In this document: one piece after another, positions 55,328 to 64,000 of the stretch
Layout: each line of letters starts with the position of its first letter
How positions within the stretch are numbered: position 1 is the stretch's first letter
Assembly (NCBI GenBank): GCA_963734595.1
Contig: CAVTHV010000014.1
Span: 62,001 to 126,000, forward strand
DNA from: CAKKQX01 sp963734595
Lineage (GTDB): Bacteria > Pseudomonadota > Gammaproteobacteria > Burkholderiales > SG8-41
DNA length: 64,000 bases
Direction: 5' to 3'
Made by a program: the position numbers and the translations under genes
Notes under the pieces: generated by a model
What the model saw: only the letters and a program-made list of their open reading frames with translations
Told to the model about the DNA's origin: nothing
Databases searched by the model: none

Positions 55328-56355
55328 GCTTGAAAGCTGGGCCGAAGAAAAGCGCTCCGCCTATCTTTACCGCGTTGTTGCCGAAGCCGAAGCCGGCACG
55401 CCGCGCCAGACGCTGTTCAACGAACTCGCGCGTTCGGCCGAAAACCAGGCAGCGATCTGGGAGCGGCACGCGCGGGACGCGGGGCAGGCCGTTCCCGCGC
55501 GTTTCGTTCCGGACATGCGCGCACGCGTTGTCGCGTTTCTGGTGCGGCGGGTGGGCCCGCGACCGCTGCGCGGCGTGCTGGCGGCGATCAAAGTGCGCGG
55601 CATGTCCCTCTACAGCGGCGCCGCTTCCGGCCATGCGATGCCGAGTCTCGGTCACGGATGTCGGGCTCCGGCATCGCGGTGTCGCCAGCGGCGGCAATTT
55701 GCGTGCCGCGGTGTTCGGCGTCAACGACGGGTTGATCTCGAACGCGAGCCTGATCATGGGCATCGCCGGCGCCACCTCCGACAACGCGCTGATCCTGCTT
55801 TCCGGCGCGGCCGGGCTGATCGCCGGGGCGTTCTCGATGGCGGCGGGCGAATACGTCTCGGTGCGCTCGCAGCGCGAGATGTACGAGTACCAGATCGGAC
55901 TCGAGCGTGAAGAACTGGACCAGTACCCCGAGGAGGAGGCCGCGGAACTCGCGCTGATTTACGAGGCGCGCGGGCTGCCGCGCGAAGAGGCGGTGCGGCT
56001 GGCCAACAGCCTGACCTCGGATCCGGAAAAGGCGCTGGACACGCTGACGCGCGAGGAGCTTGGCCTCAATATGGAGGACCTGGGGTCGCCGTGGGGCGCA
56101 GCGGGGTCTTCGTTTTTTTCATTCACTGCAGGTGCTGCGGTCCCGCTGCTGCCGTTTCTGTTTGCGAGTGGCGCGACCAGCCTGGCTATCGCCATTGCGC
56201 TGACCGGAGTCATGCTGTTCGCGGTGGGCGCGGTGCTTTCGCTTTTCACCGGGCGCGGCGCGGCCTTCAGCGGCGCGCGCATGCTGGCCATCGGCGCCGC
56301 CGCCGGCGGCGTCACTTACCTGATCGGCAGGCTGCTCGGCGTGACGCTAAGTTAA
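55320..56355 (+). CDS. VIT1/CCC1-family metal transporter with ferritin-like N-terminal domain, one shift
   Basis: The first 100 residues resemble a rubrerythrin/ferritin-like domain (HELESWAEEKRSAYLYRVVA, FNELARSAENQAAIWERHA). After a break near 55645 the VIT1 membrane part follows: GGNLRAAVFGVNDGLISNAS, AGAFSMAAGEYVSVRSQREM, REELDQYPEEEAAELALIYE and terminal helices. This domain pair is known as erythrin-vacuolar iron transport fusion and moves Fe or Mn out of the cytoplasm. Transport direction and metal are inferred. Confidence 0.88.
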
Positions 56356-56436
56356 TGTCCGGCGGTTCGAATTGCACGTAGAAAGCACAGTCGCCAGAAG
56401 AATTCATGCCGTGGCCATCAGGGGTCTGCAACATGA

Positions 56437-57240
56437 TCAAGGTGTCGCCTGAGGCAGGGTGACAAAACGCAGATTGGCTGCCGCAGCGGAGGCCATAACG
56501 GCGGGGAGCACTTCGAGAATGACTAGGGTGCCGTCGGATGCGCGCGCAGCGTTGCCATCGTGCAATACCAAAATAGCGCCCGCTCGCAGGCCGCGTAATA
56601 GTTTGTTTTTAACGCGTTCAGCGTCGCCGGTCCGGGTGTCGAAACCGCGCGCCGACCAGCTGGCGAGCTGTAACCCCAATCGGGCGAGCACCGGGTCGAG
56701 AAACGGATTGCGCAAGCCGGCAGGGGCGCGAAAGAACAGGGGACGCCGGCCGGTAATTGTAGTGAGCGTGTCCTGGGCGGCCTGCAATTCACGCATGAAG
56801 CCGGAAGGCCCCATCAGTGCAAAATAATGGCGGTGATGCTGGCTGTGGTTTTCCACGGCATGGCCGCGGCGCACGATTTCCCGGCATAAGTCCGGATAAC
56901 GCGCGGCCTTTTCACCGACGCAGAAAAAGGTAGCCCGGGCCGCGTGCCGGTCCAGCATATCCAGTACCTGCGGAGTGACGACGGGATCGGGACCGTCGTC
57001 GAAAGTCAGGGCGATTTCATTTCTGGCGGCAGCTGCAGCGGGCAGCCGAGTCCAGTTCGGCCCGAGCCAGTCGCTGCGCGGCCACAGCCCGGCCAGCGTG
57101 AGCAGGGCGTGATTGGCAATTACGGCGCCCAGCGCCCAGCGCCATTGCCCAGGTTCTGCGATGACGACAATCAGGACCAGCAGATGCAGTGCGATGGATG
57201 CGCGGATCAGCAGCGTGGGTTGCCAGCGTGGATTACGCAT
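56437..57240 (-). CDS. NodB-type polysaccharide deacetylase of the aryl-polyene-like cluster
   Basis: A 267-residue protein with membrane segments at the N-terminus (LLIRASIALHLLVLIVVIAE) and a NodB domain. Catalytic motif 1 is ALTFDDGPDPVVTPQVLDML, motif 2 is HAVENHSQHHRHYFA, motif 3 is FFRAPAGLRNPFLDPVL and motif 5 is GAILVLHDG. Its start overlaps the end of the MMPL exporter, so it belongs to that operon. The substrate is unknown; a glycan or N-acyl group on the exported lipid is inferred. Confidence 0.88.
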   Translation of the reverse strand: MRNPRWQPTLLIRASIALHLLVLIVVIAEPGQWRWALGAVIANHALLTLAGLWPRSDWLGPNWTRLPAAAAARNEIALTFDDGPDPVVTPQVLDMLDRHAARATFFCVGEKAARYPDLCREIVRRGHAVENHSQHHRHYFALMGPSGFMRELQAAQDTLTTITGRRPLFFRAPAGLRNPFLDPVLARLGLQLASWSARGFDTRTGDAERVKNKLLRGLRAGAILVLHDGNAARASDGTLVILEVLPAVMASAAAANLRFVTLPQATP

Positions 57241-59641
57241 CGGATTGCCTGGCGAAAATTGCAGAATAAATCAGCGCAAGGATGACGCCCGGCGCCACGG
57301 TTATGCCCATGGCCTGCAATATCGACACGTTGGAAAACAAAAGCAGGCCAAAACCTGCGACGGTAGTGAGGCTGGCAAACAGCATCGAGGCCAGAGTGCG
57401 GGGCGATATGATGTGATCGACCGGTTTGGGCTCGGCTGTTGCCCTGTCTCCTGTCGGGAGCGGGTGATCGGCCCGATCAAAAAACAGGGCGTAATTGGAG
57501 CCCACCGCGACCACCAACAGCAAGCCCACCAGATGCAGAATAATCAATTGCTGGCCAAACACGGCCAATCCCGCCGTGACCGTAATGACCGCGGCCGCAA
57601 GCGGCGCGATAATTCTTGCCACACGCATGGGCGAGCGGAAAACCACTAGCAGCAATCCGATAATGGCAACCAATCCGCCCAGCGACAACAGGATGGCTTC
57701 ATGCAAATAGCCGGAATACAGGCGATCGGACTCGGCTTTCATATCCACGAACAGAACATCCGGCAAACCCGTGGCGCTCAACGCAGCGCGAATTCGGTTT
57801 GCATTGATACCAGCACCCTTAGGGGCGGTCAGCGGCAATAGCGCGCTCCAGTGGCGGTCTTGGTGGATGAGCAGCGCGTCCACCGCCATGGCCATGGAGG
57901 TCTGCTCAAGATCGGTAGCTTGCAGCAAAGGCTGGCTGCGCGCGGCCGCGACATCGGCAAGAAACGGCGTAAAACGTTGCGCGCGCACCGGCAATCCCTG
58001 AACAGCTTGCGCCAGCCGCGTTTCCATCACGGCGGGGGGCGGCAAGCTGGCCTGGCGGGCGCGCTGCGTCGCAGCGCTGGGAAGATAACGGCTGGGACTT
58101 TCAAATCCGGCGAGTTCGCCTTGGTCGACTTGCGCTTGCAGGATCGTGGAGACTTGTTCGGAAGACCGCAATACGGATTCCCGGGTTGCGCCGGATACCA
58201 CCACCAGATAACGCACATCAGGCGCCCCCATGTCGGCGCGCAGACTGGCATCCAGCTCCACATCGGCCTGCGATACCGGACTCAATGAGGATATCCTGTC
58301 ATTCCACAAACTGGCGCGGTGCTCGACGAGGATGGCGCAGGCCGCCAGCAGCAGTATCGCGGCTGCCCATCGCAGCGCGGCGGCGCGCCGTACCAGACGG
58401 GAGAGGGCAAGGCCGATGGCCGATACATCATGGATGCGAAAGTTCGCCGGCAGCAGATGCGGCAAGACGAAGCGGGTCACCGTTGCGGCGGCTATCAGAC
58501 CGGCAATCGAATACAGACCGAGTTGCGCCAGACCGGGAAAGCCGGACAGCAGCAGCGAAGCAAAGCCGAATATCGAGGTCAACACACCGAGACGGACGGT
58601 GGGCCAGAAGCGCTTGATCCAGTGCTGCTGGTCTGAACCGCCCTGTTCTGACTGCACGAACAGGTAGATTGAATAATCCACCGCCTCGCCGATCAGTGCG
58701 GTGCCAAATCCCAGGGTGATGCCATGCACCGCCCCAAAACCCAGGCTGACCGCCGCGACGCCGGTCAGCGCGCCGCTGATGACGGGCAAAAAACCCAATG
58801 CCAGTGCGGTGAAGGAACGATAAACCAGTAACAGCAGCGTAGCGATGAGCACGACGCTGATGATGGACAGGCGGCTGACCTGGCTTTTGATCGTGTCGCG
58901 TGAGGTCACCGAAAACACACCGGGGCCGGTCATTACCAATCTGGTGGACGGGGTCGCGCCGGCTGCCGTGTCAAACGCCTGGCGGATGGCGGCCATGGCG
59001 CGTTGCTGGGCGTCGGTATCGGAGCCCGAAGCGCGCGTTTGCAGCAGCATCAAGGCGCGCGCGCCGTCGCGCGATGCCCATGCGCCATCAATCTTCTGCG
59101 GGCGGGTGCCGCTGTTGAGCTGGTCGAGTAATTGCACCATTTCACCGGTCGGGTCGCGTGGCAGCAGCGACTTGACCAGCAGCCCGGCGGGCGAGGCGAG
59201 CAGGTCGATGCTGTCGCTCAAGGCGGCATGCAGGCCGTCTACGCTGAAGCGTGCAGGCGTCACCGCGGGGCTTAGCAGGTAGCGATTGTTGAACAGAAAG
59301 GCACGATCCCGCTCGGCGCTGACGGGCTCGCCATTGTTGACGGTGACAAAAGCAGGATCGGCGCGCAGGCGCCGGGCGATTTGTTTGGAAAGCATGGCGC
59401 GGGTGGACGCATCGGCGCCTTCAATGCCCACCAGGATCAGGCGCGAAGCCAGACCGTTGCGTATCTGCTCCAGGAGCAACTGCTGGGCTGGCGTCGGACT
59501 GCGTGGCAAAAAAGCCGATAAATCAGCGGTGAACTGGCTGCGGCTGATGATGATGCCGCAGGCGAGGATAAACGCCAGCCATAAGACGATCGAAGTGCGG
59601 GCTATCGCTGTCTGGCCGCGCAGCGCCGAAGCTGGGCTCAC
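57233..59641 (-). CDS. MMPL/RND-family lipid exporter
   Basis: An intact 802-residue RND transporter with two halves, each a first helix, a periplasmic loop and five helices (LSIISVVLIATLLLLVYRSF, GAVHGITLGFGTALIGEAVD, then VGLLLVVAVGSNYALFFDRA). GEAVDYSIYLFVQSEQ and GSNYALFFDRADHPLP hold the usual intramembrane polar residues. In aryl-polyene and flexirubin-type clusters this protein carries the pigment lipid from the inner membrane. Coupled by 4-base overlap to the LolA-like gene upstream. Confidence 0.92.
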   Translation of the reverse strand: MSPASALRGQTAIARTSIVLWLAFILACGIIISRSQFTADLSAFLPRSPTPAQQLLLEQIRNGLASRLILVGIEGADASTRAMLSKQIARRLRADPAFVTVNNGEPVSAERDRAFLFNNRYLLSPAVTPARFSVDGLHAALSDSIDLLASPAGLLVKSLLPRDPTGEMVQLLDQLNSGTRPQKIDGAWASRDGARALMLLQTRASGSDTDAQQRAMAAIRQAFDTAAGATPSTRLVMTGPGVFSVTSRDTIKSQVSRLSIISVVLIATLLLLVYRSFTALALGFLPVISGALTGVAAVSLGFGAVHGITLGFGTALIGEAVDYSIYLFVQSEQGGSDQQHWIKRFWPTVRLGVLTSIFGFASLLLSGFPGLAQLGLYSIAGLIAAATVTRFVLPHLLPANFRIHDVSAIGLALSRLVRRAAALRWAAAILLLAACAILVEHRASLWNDRISSLSPVSQADVELDASLRADMGAPDVRYLVVVSGATRESVLRSSEQVSTILQAQVDQGELAGFESPSRYLPSAATQRARQASLPPPAVMETRLAQAVQGLPVRAQRFTPFLADVAAARSQPLLQATDLEQTSMAMAVDALLIHQDRHWSALLPLTAPKGAGINANRIRAALSATGLPDVLFVDMKAESDRLYSGYLHEAILLSLGGLVAIIGLLLVVFRSPMRVARIIAPLAAAVITVTAGLAVFGQQLIILHLVGLLLVVAVGSNYALFFDRADHPLPTGDRATAEPKPVDHIISPRTLASMLFASLTTVAGFGLLLFSNVSILQAMGITVAPGVILALIYSAIFARQSDA

Positions 59642-60249
59642 GGGGTGGCCAATTTTTCGATGAGCATAAGCGAGCTGTCACCGTCGGCCTGGGTGATTTC
59701 GACGCTGCGCACCGCGTAGCGCACCCCGGCAATACGAATGCGCGTCACCACTGCCTGCATTTTTTCATCCACCGGCAGCAGTTGCAGTGTCCAGCGCTCG
59801 GCCGTGCCCTCCAGACTCAGCCGGTAATTGCGTTCCAGCGCCTTGCGGTCACCCGCCAGGGTGCCGCGGATGCTGTCGATGAAAGCCGCCAGTTCCGGAT
59901 AATCCTGCAATTGCAGGGTATGTTTTTGGCGGCCGCGCTCGATTACCAGAGTGCCGGCATCCACTGTCATGGATTCGGGTTTGGGTTTGATGGTGCGCTT
60001 TTCCAGATGGTCGGGGGCGGTGTAGAACAACTCCCCGGAGGATTCCACCGGTTTGTCGAGCATGGCGATGGATTTTTTCTCGACAAAGCTGACATGGTCG
60101 GAACGGGTTTGCGCCAGGCCACGCATGAGCTGGTCGATATCCCACCCGGCGGCGTGACTGATGACAGGGGCCAGCATCAGCGCCAGCGCAACGGGCAGGT
60201 GCCGCATGACGCGCAGCGATAAGACACGGCAGGAGGGTAGTGTCATCAT
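59638..60249 (-). CDS. LolA-like periplasmic lipid carrier
   Basis: A 203-residue protein with a signal peptide (HLPVALALMLAPVISHAAGW) and a LolA-like fold (DIDQLMRGLAQTRSDHVSFV, EKKSIAMLDKPVESSGELFY, WTLQLLPVDEKMQAVVTRIR). In aryl-polyene clusters such a protein is thought to ferry the lipid across the periplasm. Both ends overlap neighbouring genes by 4 bases, which indicates a tight operon. Confidence 0.88.
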   Translation of the reverse strand: MMTLPSCRVLSLRVMRHLPVALALMLAPVISHAAGWDIDQLMRGLAQTRSDHVSFVEKKSIAMLDKPVESSGELFYTAPDHLEKRTIKPKPESMTVDAGTLVIERGRQKHTLQLQDYPELAAFIDSIRGTLAGDRKALERNYRLSLEGTAERWTLQLLPVDEKMQAVVTRIRIAGVRYAVRSVEITQADGDSSLMLIEKLATP

Positions 60250-61183
60250 TGTTTGGGAGGCGTTGTCGTGGGTGCGGGCTGCCAGAAATCGAAAAAATTA
60301 AACCAGTTGTAAGGCGCCTTGCGGCAGTATTGATCCAGCAGCGCGGCATAACGGGCGATGGCCGATTCCAGGGCGGCATCGCGTTGATCGTGCGCAACGG
60401 CAGAAAAATCCGCCAGAGGATCGAAATGGATGGCGTAGCGGTTGCCGCCCAGATACAGCCCGGTCATGAATACCACCGGACGCCGCAGCAATGCGGCCAT
60501 GCGAAATGGTCCCTGGGCAAGTTCGCGTAGTGCCGAGGATTTGCACAGGGTACAGGGTGTCGTTGCCCGGGGTGCGATCGGCCAACATGCCGACGACACC
60601 GCCTTCATCCAGGCGCTCCCTCACTTTGAGCATGGAATCAACGTGCCCCAGGCCGATGATATCCTGCACCGCCCCCGGATTAATGGCGGCCAGCATGGCG
60701 TTGATTTTTTGTGCGTTATCCTCGTGCATGACCATGGCGACGCGCAAATCCGTGTCTTTCCGGCCAATCGCGCGGATCACTTCAAAGCTGCCCAGGTGCG
60801 CGCCCATCAGGAACAAGCCTTTGCCGCCGGCAAGCAGGCGGCGCAGCGTATCCTCGCCGTGCACTTCAAAATCAAACAGTATCGAAGCGGCGGTTGACCA
60901 GATAGACACGGTCATGGATGGTGGCGGCAAAGGTGAAAAAATGCTGGTACAGATCACGCCAGCGGGGAGGACGGCCTAACGCACGCCCGAGATAATCGCT
61001 TGAAGCACGACGGCTGGCTGGTGCAAACAGCAGAAAATAACCGGCGATCAGGTGCAGCACGACGCGCCCAGCGCGCCGCCCCAGACGCAGTGAAATCCAT
61101 GTCATGACGCGCAACATGAGCATGTTGCTGCGCTCCGGCGTATGCGCCCAGGCGGCTTGGCTGGCTGTCGGGCGCGATGTCAT
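60246..61183 (-). CDS. LpxL-like acyltransferase of the aryl-polyene-type cluster, two shifts
   Basis: About 310 residues, with RVVLHLIAGYFLLFAPASRR, the catalytic H-x4-E in LMGAHLGSFEVIRAIG, MLADRTPGNDTLYPVQILG and NWFNFFDFWQP. Breaks near 60880 and 60540. This group transfers the polyene acyl chain onto a glycerol- or lipid-type acceptor in aryl-polyene assembly. It is a third LpxL-superfamily gene in the window, but its neighbours and sequence set it apart from the pair at 3021 and 4053. Confidence 0.88.
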
Positions 61184-62826
61184 GCAGGCGCTCCCGGCAC
61201 GATACTGCCGCTGGCAATTTTGCGCTTGCCAGTCATGATGTCGAAACGTATCGTGCCGCTGGCCGAGAGGATGTGCTGGATCACCAGTTCGTCGCCCGGA
61301 CTTGCCGGGCTCAGAAACTTGACCGAGCTGATCTCGCAGATATCCAGCGTGATTCCCGTGGCGGCGGCTATTGCGTGCAGCACGGTGTCCAGCAGCATCA
61401 CGCCGGGAAGAATGGGGGTGCCGGGAAAATGCCCGGCAAAGGCGGGATGAGCCACCGGAACAGTCCAGTGGATGGCGTTATTCACGCAGATTTCCGTGCG
61501 CTGCGTGCCTCGAAGCAGGGCTTGCAGCGCTGCGCGCGGCAGTTTTCCGGTGCGGTTGCGTGGCAGTGCATCGACAAACAGCAGGGGGCGCGGCAGGAAA
61601 ACCGGGTCAATATGTTCCCGCAGCGCCGCCAGCAGATGTGGTGCATCCATGCCCGGAGCCACCACACACGCGGCAAGCCGCGTAATGTGATCGTGGCCGG
61701 TTTCGTCCGGCATGTAAAAGGCGCCGTCCACCACGCCGGGAATGGTATTGAGCAGATGGTCGAGACTCGCCAGCGAATGCCGTTTGCCCGCGATATTGAC
61801 CAGATCGGCGATGCGGCCGTGCAATAAAAAGTGCTCGTCCGTAACGGGTTCAATCATGTCGCTCATGGCGGTCGGTGTCTCGATGTGACCGCCGCAGGCG
61901 CGCACGCAGTCACCCTCCACGACCAATTTTATTCCGGGCAGCAGTTGCCATTCTGCGGTTTGCGTGGAGCGGCGGGTGGCAATCAGGCCGGTTTCGGTGC
62001 TGCCATAGATTTCCATCAGCGGGGCATTGCAACGTGCCTCGATGTCCCGCGCGAGTTGGGCAGACAGCGGCGCAGTGGCGGATACCACCCGCGTGATCTC
62101 CGGCAGCGCCAGCCCCGAATCCAGCAAGGCGCGCAGATGCACAGGCGAGGACACCAACACTCGTGGCGTGGGCACAGCCGCCAATGCCTGGCAAATGTCG
62201 GCCGGGTAAAACGGCTGCGCATGGCTGAGTGCGTTGCCGTTGCGCCATGCCATCAGTACCGTGGATTCAAACCCGTACATGTGTTGCGGCGGCACAGTGC
62301 CAATCATGGTGAAGGGCGTGTTGTGCGGCAGCTCCAGGCGCAATGCCTCGGCCTGCACGCTGCTGACCAGCGCACCCCAGGTTTTGGGATGCGGTTGCGG
62401 GGTGCCGGTCGAGCCTGAAGTAAATACCACCGCGATGCGCTGCTTGCTGTCAATTTGCGGAATTGCAAATGCGTCCGGTTGGCCGACGCCCATGACCGGG
62501 TAGCGCAGTTGGGGCAGATCCACCGTGCACAGGTCGCTGTCAGTCAAACAAAACACATCCGGTGCAAAATCCTTGATCTGGCGCACCACTCCCGGTGTGT
62601 GGGTAGACGGCAGCAGGCTGACTTTGCCGGCCACAATGGCGGCCGCCAGACCCACGCTGAAACGGTAACGATCGCTGCACATATTGAGCAGGTGATTCCC
62701 TGCGGGAAACAGGGCGCCAAGCTGCCTGACCTCGGCCAGGAACTGGCGCAGCGTGACGGCGCCATCGGCGCGCCAGGCGACGATGCTGTCCGGGGAGACG
62801 TGTGATACCAGCGGCAGTGAAGACAT
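61180..62826 (-). CDS. Acyl-CoA/ACP ligase fused to a FabZ-like dehydratase
   Basis: A 548-residue two-domain protein. Residues 1-440 are an ANL-type adenylating enzyme (VVFTSGSTGTPQPHPKTWGA, MEIYGSTETGLIATR, LLHGRIADLVNIAGKRHS, PRNRTGKLPRAAL). Residues about 450-548 are a hotdog dehydratase with HPAFAGHFPGTPILPGVMLL and SVKFLSPASPGDELVI. Ligase and dehydratase are often separate genes in aryl-polyene clusters. The fused form would load an aryl starter and act on the growing 3-hydroxyacyl-ACP. Intact. Confidence 0.9.
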   Translation of the reverse strand: MSSLPLVSHVSPDSIVAWRADGAVTLRQFLAEVRQLGALFPAGNHLLNMCSDRYRFSVGLAAAIVAGKVSLLPSTHTPGVVRQIKDFAPDVFCLTDSDLCTVDLPQLRYPVMGVGQPDAFAIPQIDSKQRIAVVFTSGSTGTPQPHPKTWGALVSSVQAEALRLELPHNTPFTMIGTVPPQHMYGFESTVLMAWRNGNALSHAQPFYPADICQALAAVPTPRVLVSSPVHLRALLDSGLALPEITRVVSATAPLSAQLARDIEARCNAPLMEIYGSTETGLIATRRSTQTAEWQLLPGIKLVVEGDCVRACGGHIETPTAMSDMIEPVTDEHFLLHGRIADLVNIAGKRHSLASLDHLLNTIPGVVDGAFYMPDETGHDHITRLAACVVAPGMDAPHLLAALREHIDPVFLPRPLLFVDALPRNRTGKLPRAALQALLRGTQRTEICVNNAIHWTVPVAHPAFAGHFPGTPILPGVMLLDTVLHAIAAATGITLDICEISSVKFLSPASPGDELVIQHILSASGTIRFDIMTGKRKIASGSIVPGAPA

Positions 62827-62843
62827 GATTAAGGCGGTGACAA

Positions 62844-63482
62844 CTAGCGTGGACGCGCCGGTGTGTTCCTGAACGCCCGCACCGCATCGAGGATGTGCGT
62901 ATGCCGCATATCAGGCAGTACCCATCTGCGTACCCAATATTCGGCAATGAACATCAACACGACCAAAGGCAGCGTCAGAAAATTGGCAAAAACCGACCAT
63001 GTGGTCAACGGTGCCAGAAAAAAGAGCAAGGTGGAAGCCAGCGCCATCGCGGCAAAAAACAGGGTCCAGGCGACCGTGACCTGACGCGCGTAAATTTCAT
63101 GCTGCGGCGTCAATGGCGCATGCACCGCCTCTGCGAAGCGAGTGCAGAGCGGTTGCCGCCCGGCGATCAAAGTGCGACCAAAAGTCATGAACAGTATCAG
63201 CTGCATACCCACATTTTGCAGCCAGTAAACCAGCCCAAAATGGCGCTCAAGCGCCGGCCATCCAGCCCACAGCGCAACACACAACAGCGCCAGCACACCC
63301 AGCATGATGAAGCGCCGGGGTGAACGCCAGGCCAGTACCAGTGCAATCAATACCACGGGCGCAATGGCCACCAACGCGCCCAAGTTGCCGCTGTGCGCGG
63401 ATTCATTGGTGTAATGCGCCAGGAGCGCATAGCCGATCACCAGCGCAGCTATGCCCAGCCAGCGCACGATGCGGCGTGCCAT
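62844..63482 (-). CDS. COG4648 membrane protein of the aryl-polyene-type cluster
   Basis: A 212-residue protein with about six membrane segments (WLGIAALVIGYALLAHYTNE, ALVAIAPVVLIALVLAWRSP, VAWTLFFAAMALASTLLFFL). QNVGMQLILFMTFGRTLIAG, RQPLCTRFAEAVHAPLTP and EIYARQVTVAWTLFF are typical of the COG4648 proteins found in aryl-polyene and xanthomonadin-like clusters. Function unproven. The start overlaps the ACP stop and the gene is intact. Confidence 0.87.
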   Translation of the reverse strand: MARRIVRWLGIAALVIGYALLAHYTNESAHSGNLGALVAIAPVVLIALVLAWRSPRRFIMLGVLALLCVALWAGWPALERHFGLVYWLQNVGMQLILFMTFGRTLIAGRQPLCTRFAEAVHAPLTPQHEIYARQVTVAWTLFFAAMALASTLLFFLAPLTTWSVFANFLTLPLVVLMFIAEYWVRRWVLPDMRHTHILDAVRAFRNTPARPR

Positions 63483-63772
63483 CAGCGGGTTCGCTGTGTT
63501 GCGATATAGTCGGAGAGGCTGCGCAGCGAGCTGAAAATGTGCTGGTTGTCTGCGCTGTCGGCACGCAGTTGCAGGCCATAACGCTTCGAGACCACCAACG
63601 CGACTTCCAGCACATCGATCGAATCCAGGCCCAGGCCATCGCGATACAGCGGGGCGTCGGAGGTGATTTGATCGGCTGTGACCTCAAGGTTCAGGCACTC
63701 GATCATTAATTCAGCGACTTCACGCTGCAAATCCGCAGTACTGGAGACGGTGGGTTTCTGGTTATCTTGCAT
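63482..63772 (-). CDS. Acyl carrier protein of the aryl-polyene-type cluster
   Basis: A 96-residue acyl carrier protein. The phosphopantetheine serine is in DGLGLDSIDVLEVALVVSKR, the classic DSxD context. Nothing coding is visible for 200 bases upstream, so this seems to be the first gene of the operon on this strand. Ketosynthases, ketoreductase, the second ACP and the aryl starter enzyme expected for a full pathway are not in the window and may lie beyond its right edge. Confidence 0.93.
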   Translation of the reverse strand: MQDNQKPTVSSTADLQREVAELMIECLNLEVTADQITSDAPLYRDGLGLDSIDVLEVALVVSKRYGLQLRADSADNQHIFSSLRSLSDYIATQRTR

Positions 63773-64000
63773 GGTGTTTATAGTCTGAATTATTCACAAA
63801 TAGAACAAAAGTTTCCGGGATTGCGTGTTTCGACGGTTGCGACCGGCCATTTCTGCCGACCTTGTCCGTTGCGCAGCCTGTTGTGTTGCGCCGTGAAATT
63901 GTAATGCAGTCAGTCAAGATGAGTCGATATTCTCCTCTCTTTTGGGTAATTCTCTGGAAATCGCCGAAGCGGGCTGGCCCAAATCCAGTCGCGCTGGCTA
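63773..64000. other. Right-edge region upstream of the acyl carrier gene
   Basis: Probably holds the promoter of the ACP-to-deacetylase operon. It is AT-richer near 63780-63815 (CTGAATTATTCACAAATAG). A frame opening at ATG 63919 on the plus strand stays open to the edge (27 codons), too short to judge. No other feature is seen. Confidence 0.4.

Noticed and set aside
63919..64000. Plus-strand frame open to the right edge
   Set aside because: Only 27 codons, no clear ribosome site and no recognisable family.

Overview
This window reads as the chromosome of a GC-rich betaproteobacterium, probably an uncultured lineage near the Nitrosomonadales or Rhodocyclales. The evidence is gene order: dapF-DUF484-xerC, mreBCD-mrdA-rodA-rlpA divergent from gatCAB, hslVU, metX-metW, gshB next to a short EIIA-HPr-EI phosphotransferase set, porin-glnK-amtB beside ubiK-comM, and an SAH riboswitch on ahcY. 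No rRNA, tRNA or CRISPR array was seen.

Layout. 1-9166: methionine/SAM recycling (metF fragment, ahcY, metK), two LpxL-type acyltransferases, an IS110 remnant, a GNAT, and dapF-DUF484-xerC. 9167-13328: a small accessory island with two cassette-like genes, two attC-like sites, an inverted-repeat element, a DUF1499 gene and an ORF6N-domain gene, bracketed by inward-facing CCGCCAAG repeat arrays. 13329-21460: rlmI, yidD, a metal (probably zinc) uptake locus, a TonB-like protein and hslVU behind a sigma32-type promoter. 21558-33871: cell-shape genes, gatCAB, pyrE and xthA. 33920-45855: ampG, metXW behind a SAM-II riboswitch, the partial PTS, gshB, the nitrogen-controlled porin-glnK-amtB operon with a sigma54 promoter, ubiK and comM. 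45907-53704: an operon coupling an Nfn-type transhydrogenase to a 2-oxoacid:ferredoxin oxidoreductase, plus a large, poorly known ferredoxin-domain protein. 54101-56355: a Bcr/CflA exporter and a VIT1-type metal transporter. 56437-63772: part of an aryl-polyene-type lipid pathway (ACP, COG4648 membrane protein, ligase-dehydratase, acyltransferase, LolA-like carrier, MMPL exporter, NodB deacetylase).

How the genes work together. AhcY and MetK sit in the SAM cycle, and MetX feeds it with activated homoserine; two different riboswitch classes (SAH sensing for ahcY, SAM sensing for metX) bracket that cycle. The Nfn/Kor operon would exchange electrons between NAD(P)H, ferredoxin and 2-oxoacids, which suits a low-oxygen or autotrophic life; an FNR-like site lies upstream.

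Two genome-wide oddities stand out. First, about 27 genes are broken by frameshifts, and wherever family knowledge fixes the frame (about 25 sites) removing one base repairs it; this points to single-base insertion errors in the assembly. I therefore annotate such genes as whole genes and name the break points. Second, the 3' ends of many genes run straight into arrays of short repeated words (GATGAGG, GTGAAAC-like, TAATGAG, CCGCCAAG), and the stop codon is often itself part of the array. This stop-anchored stutter is the most unusual pattern seen here.
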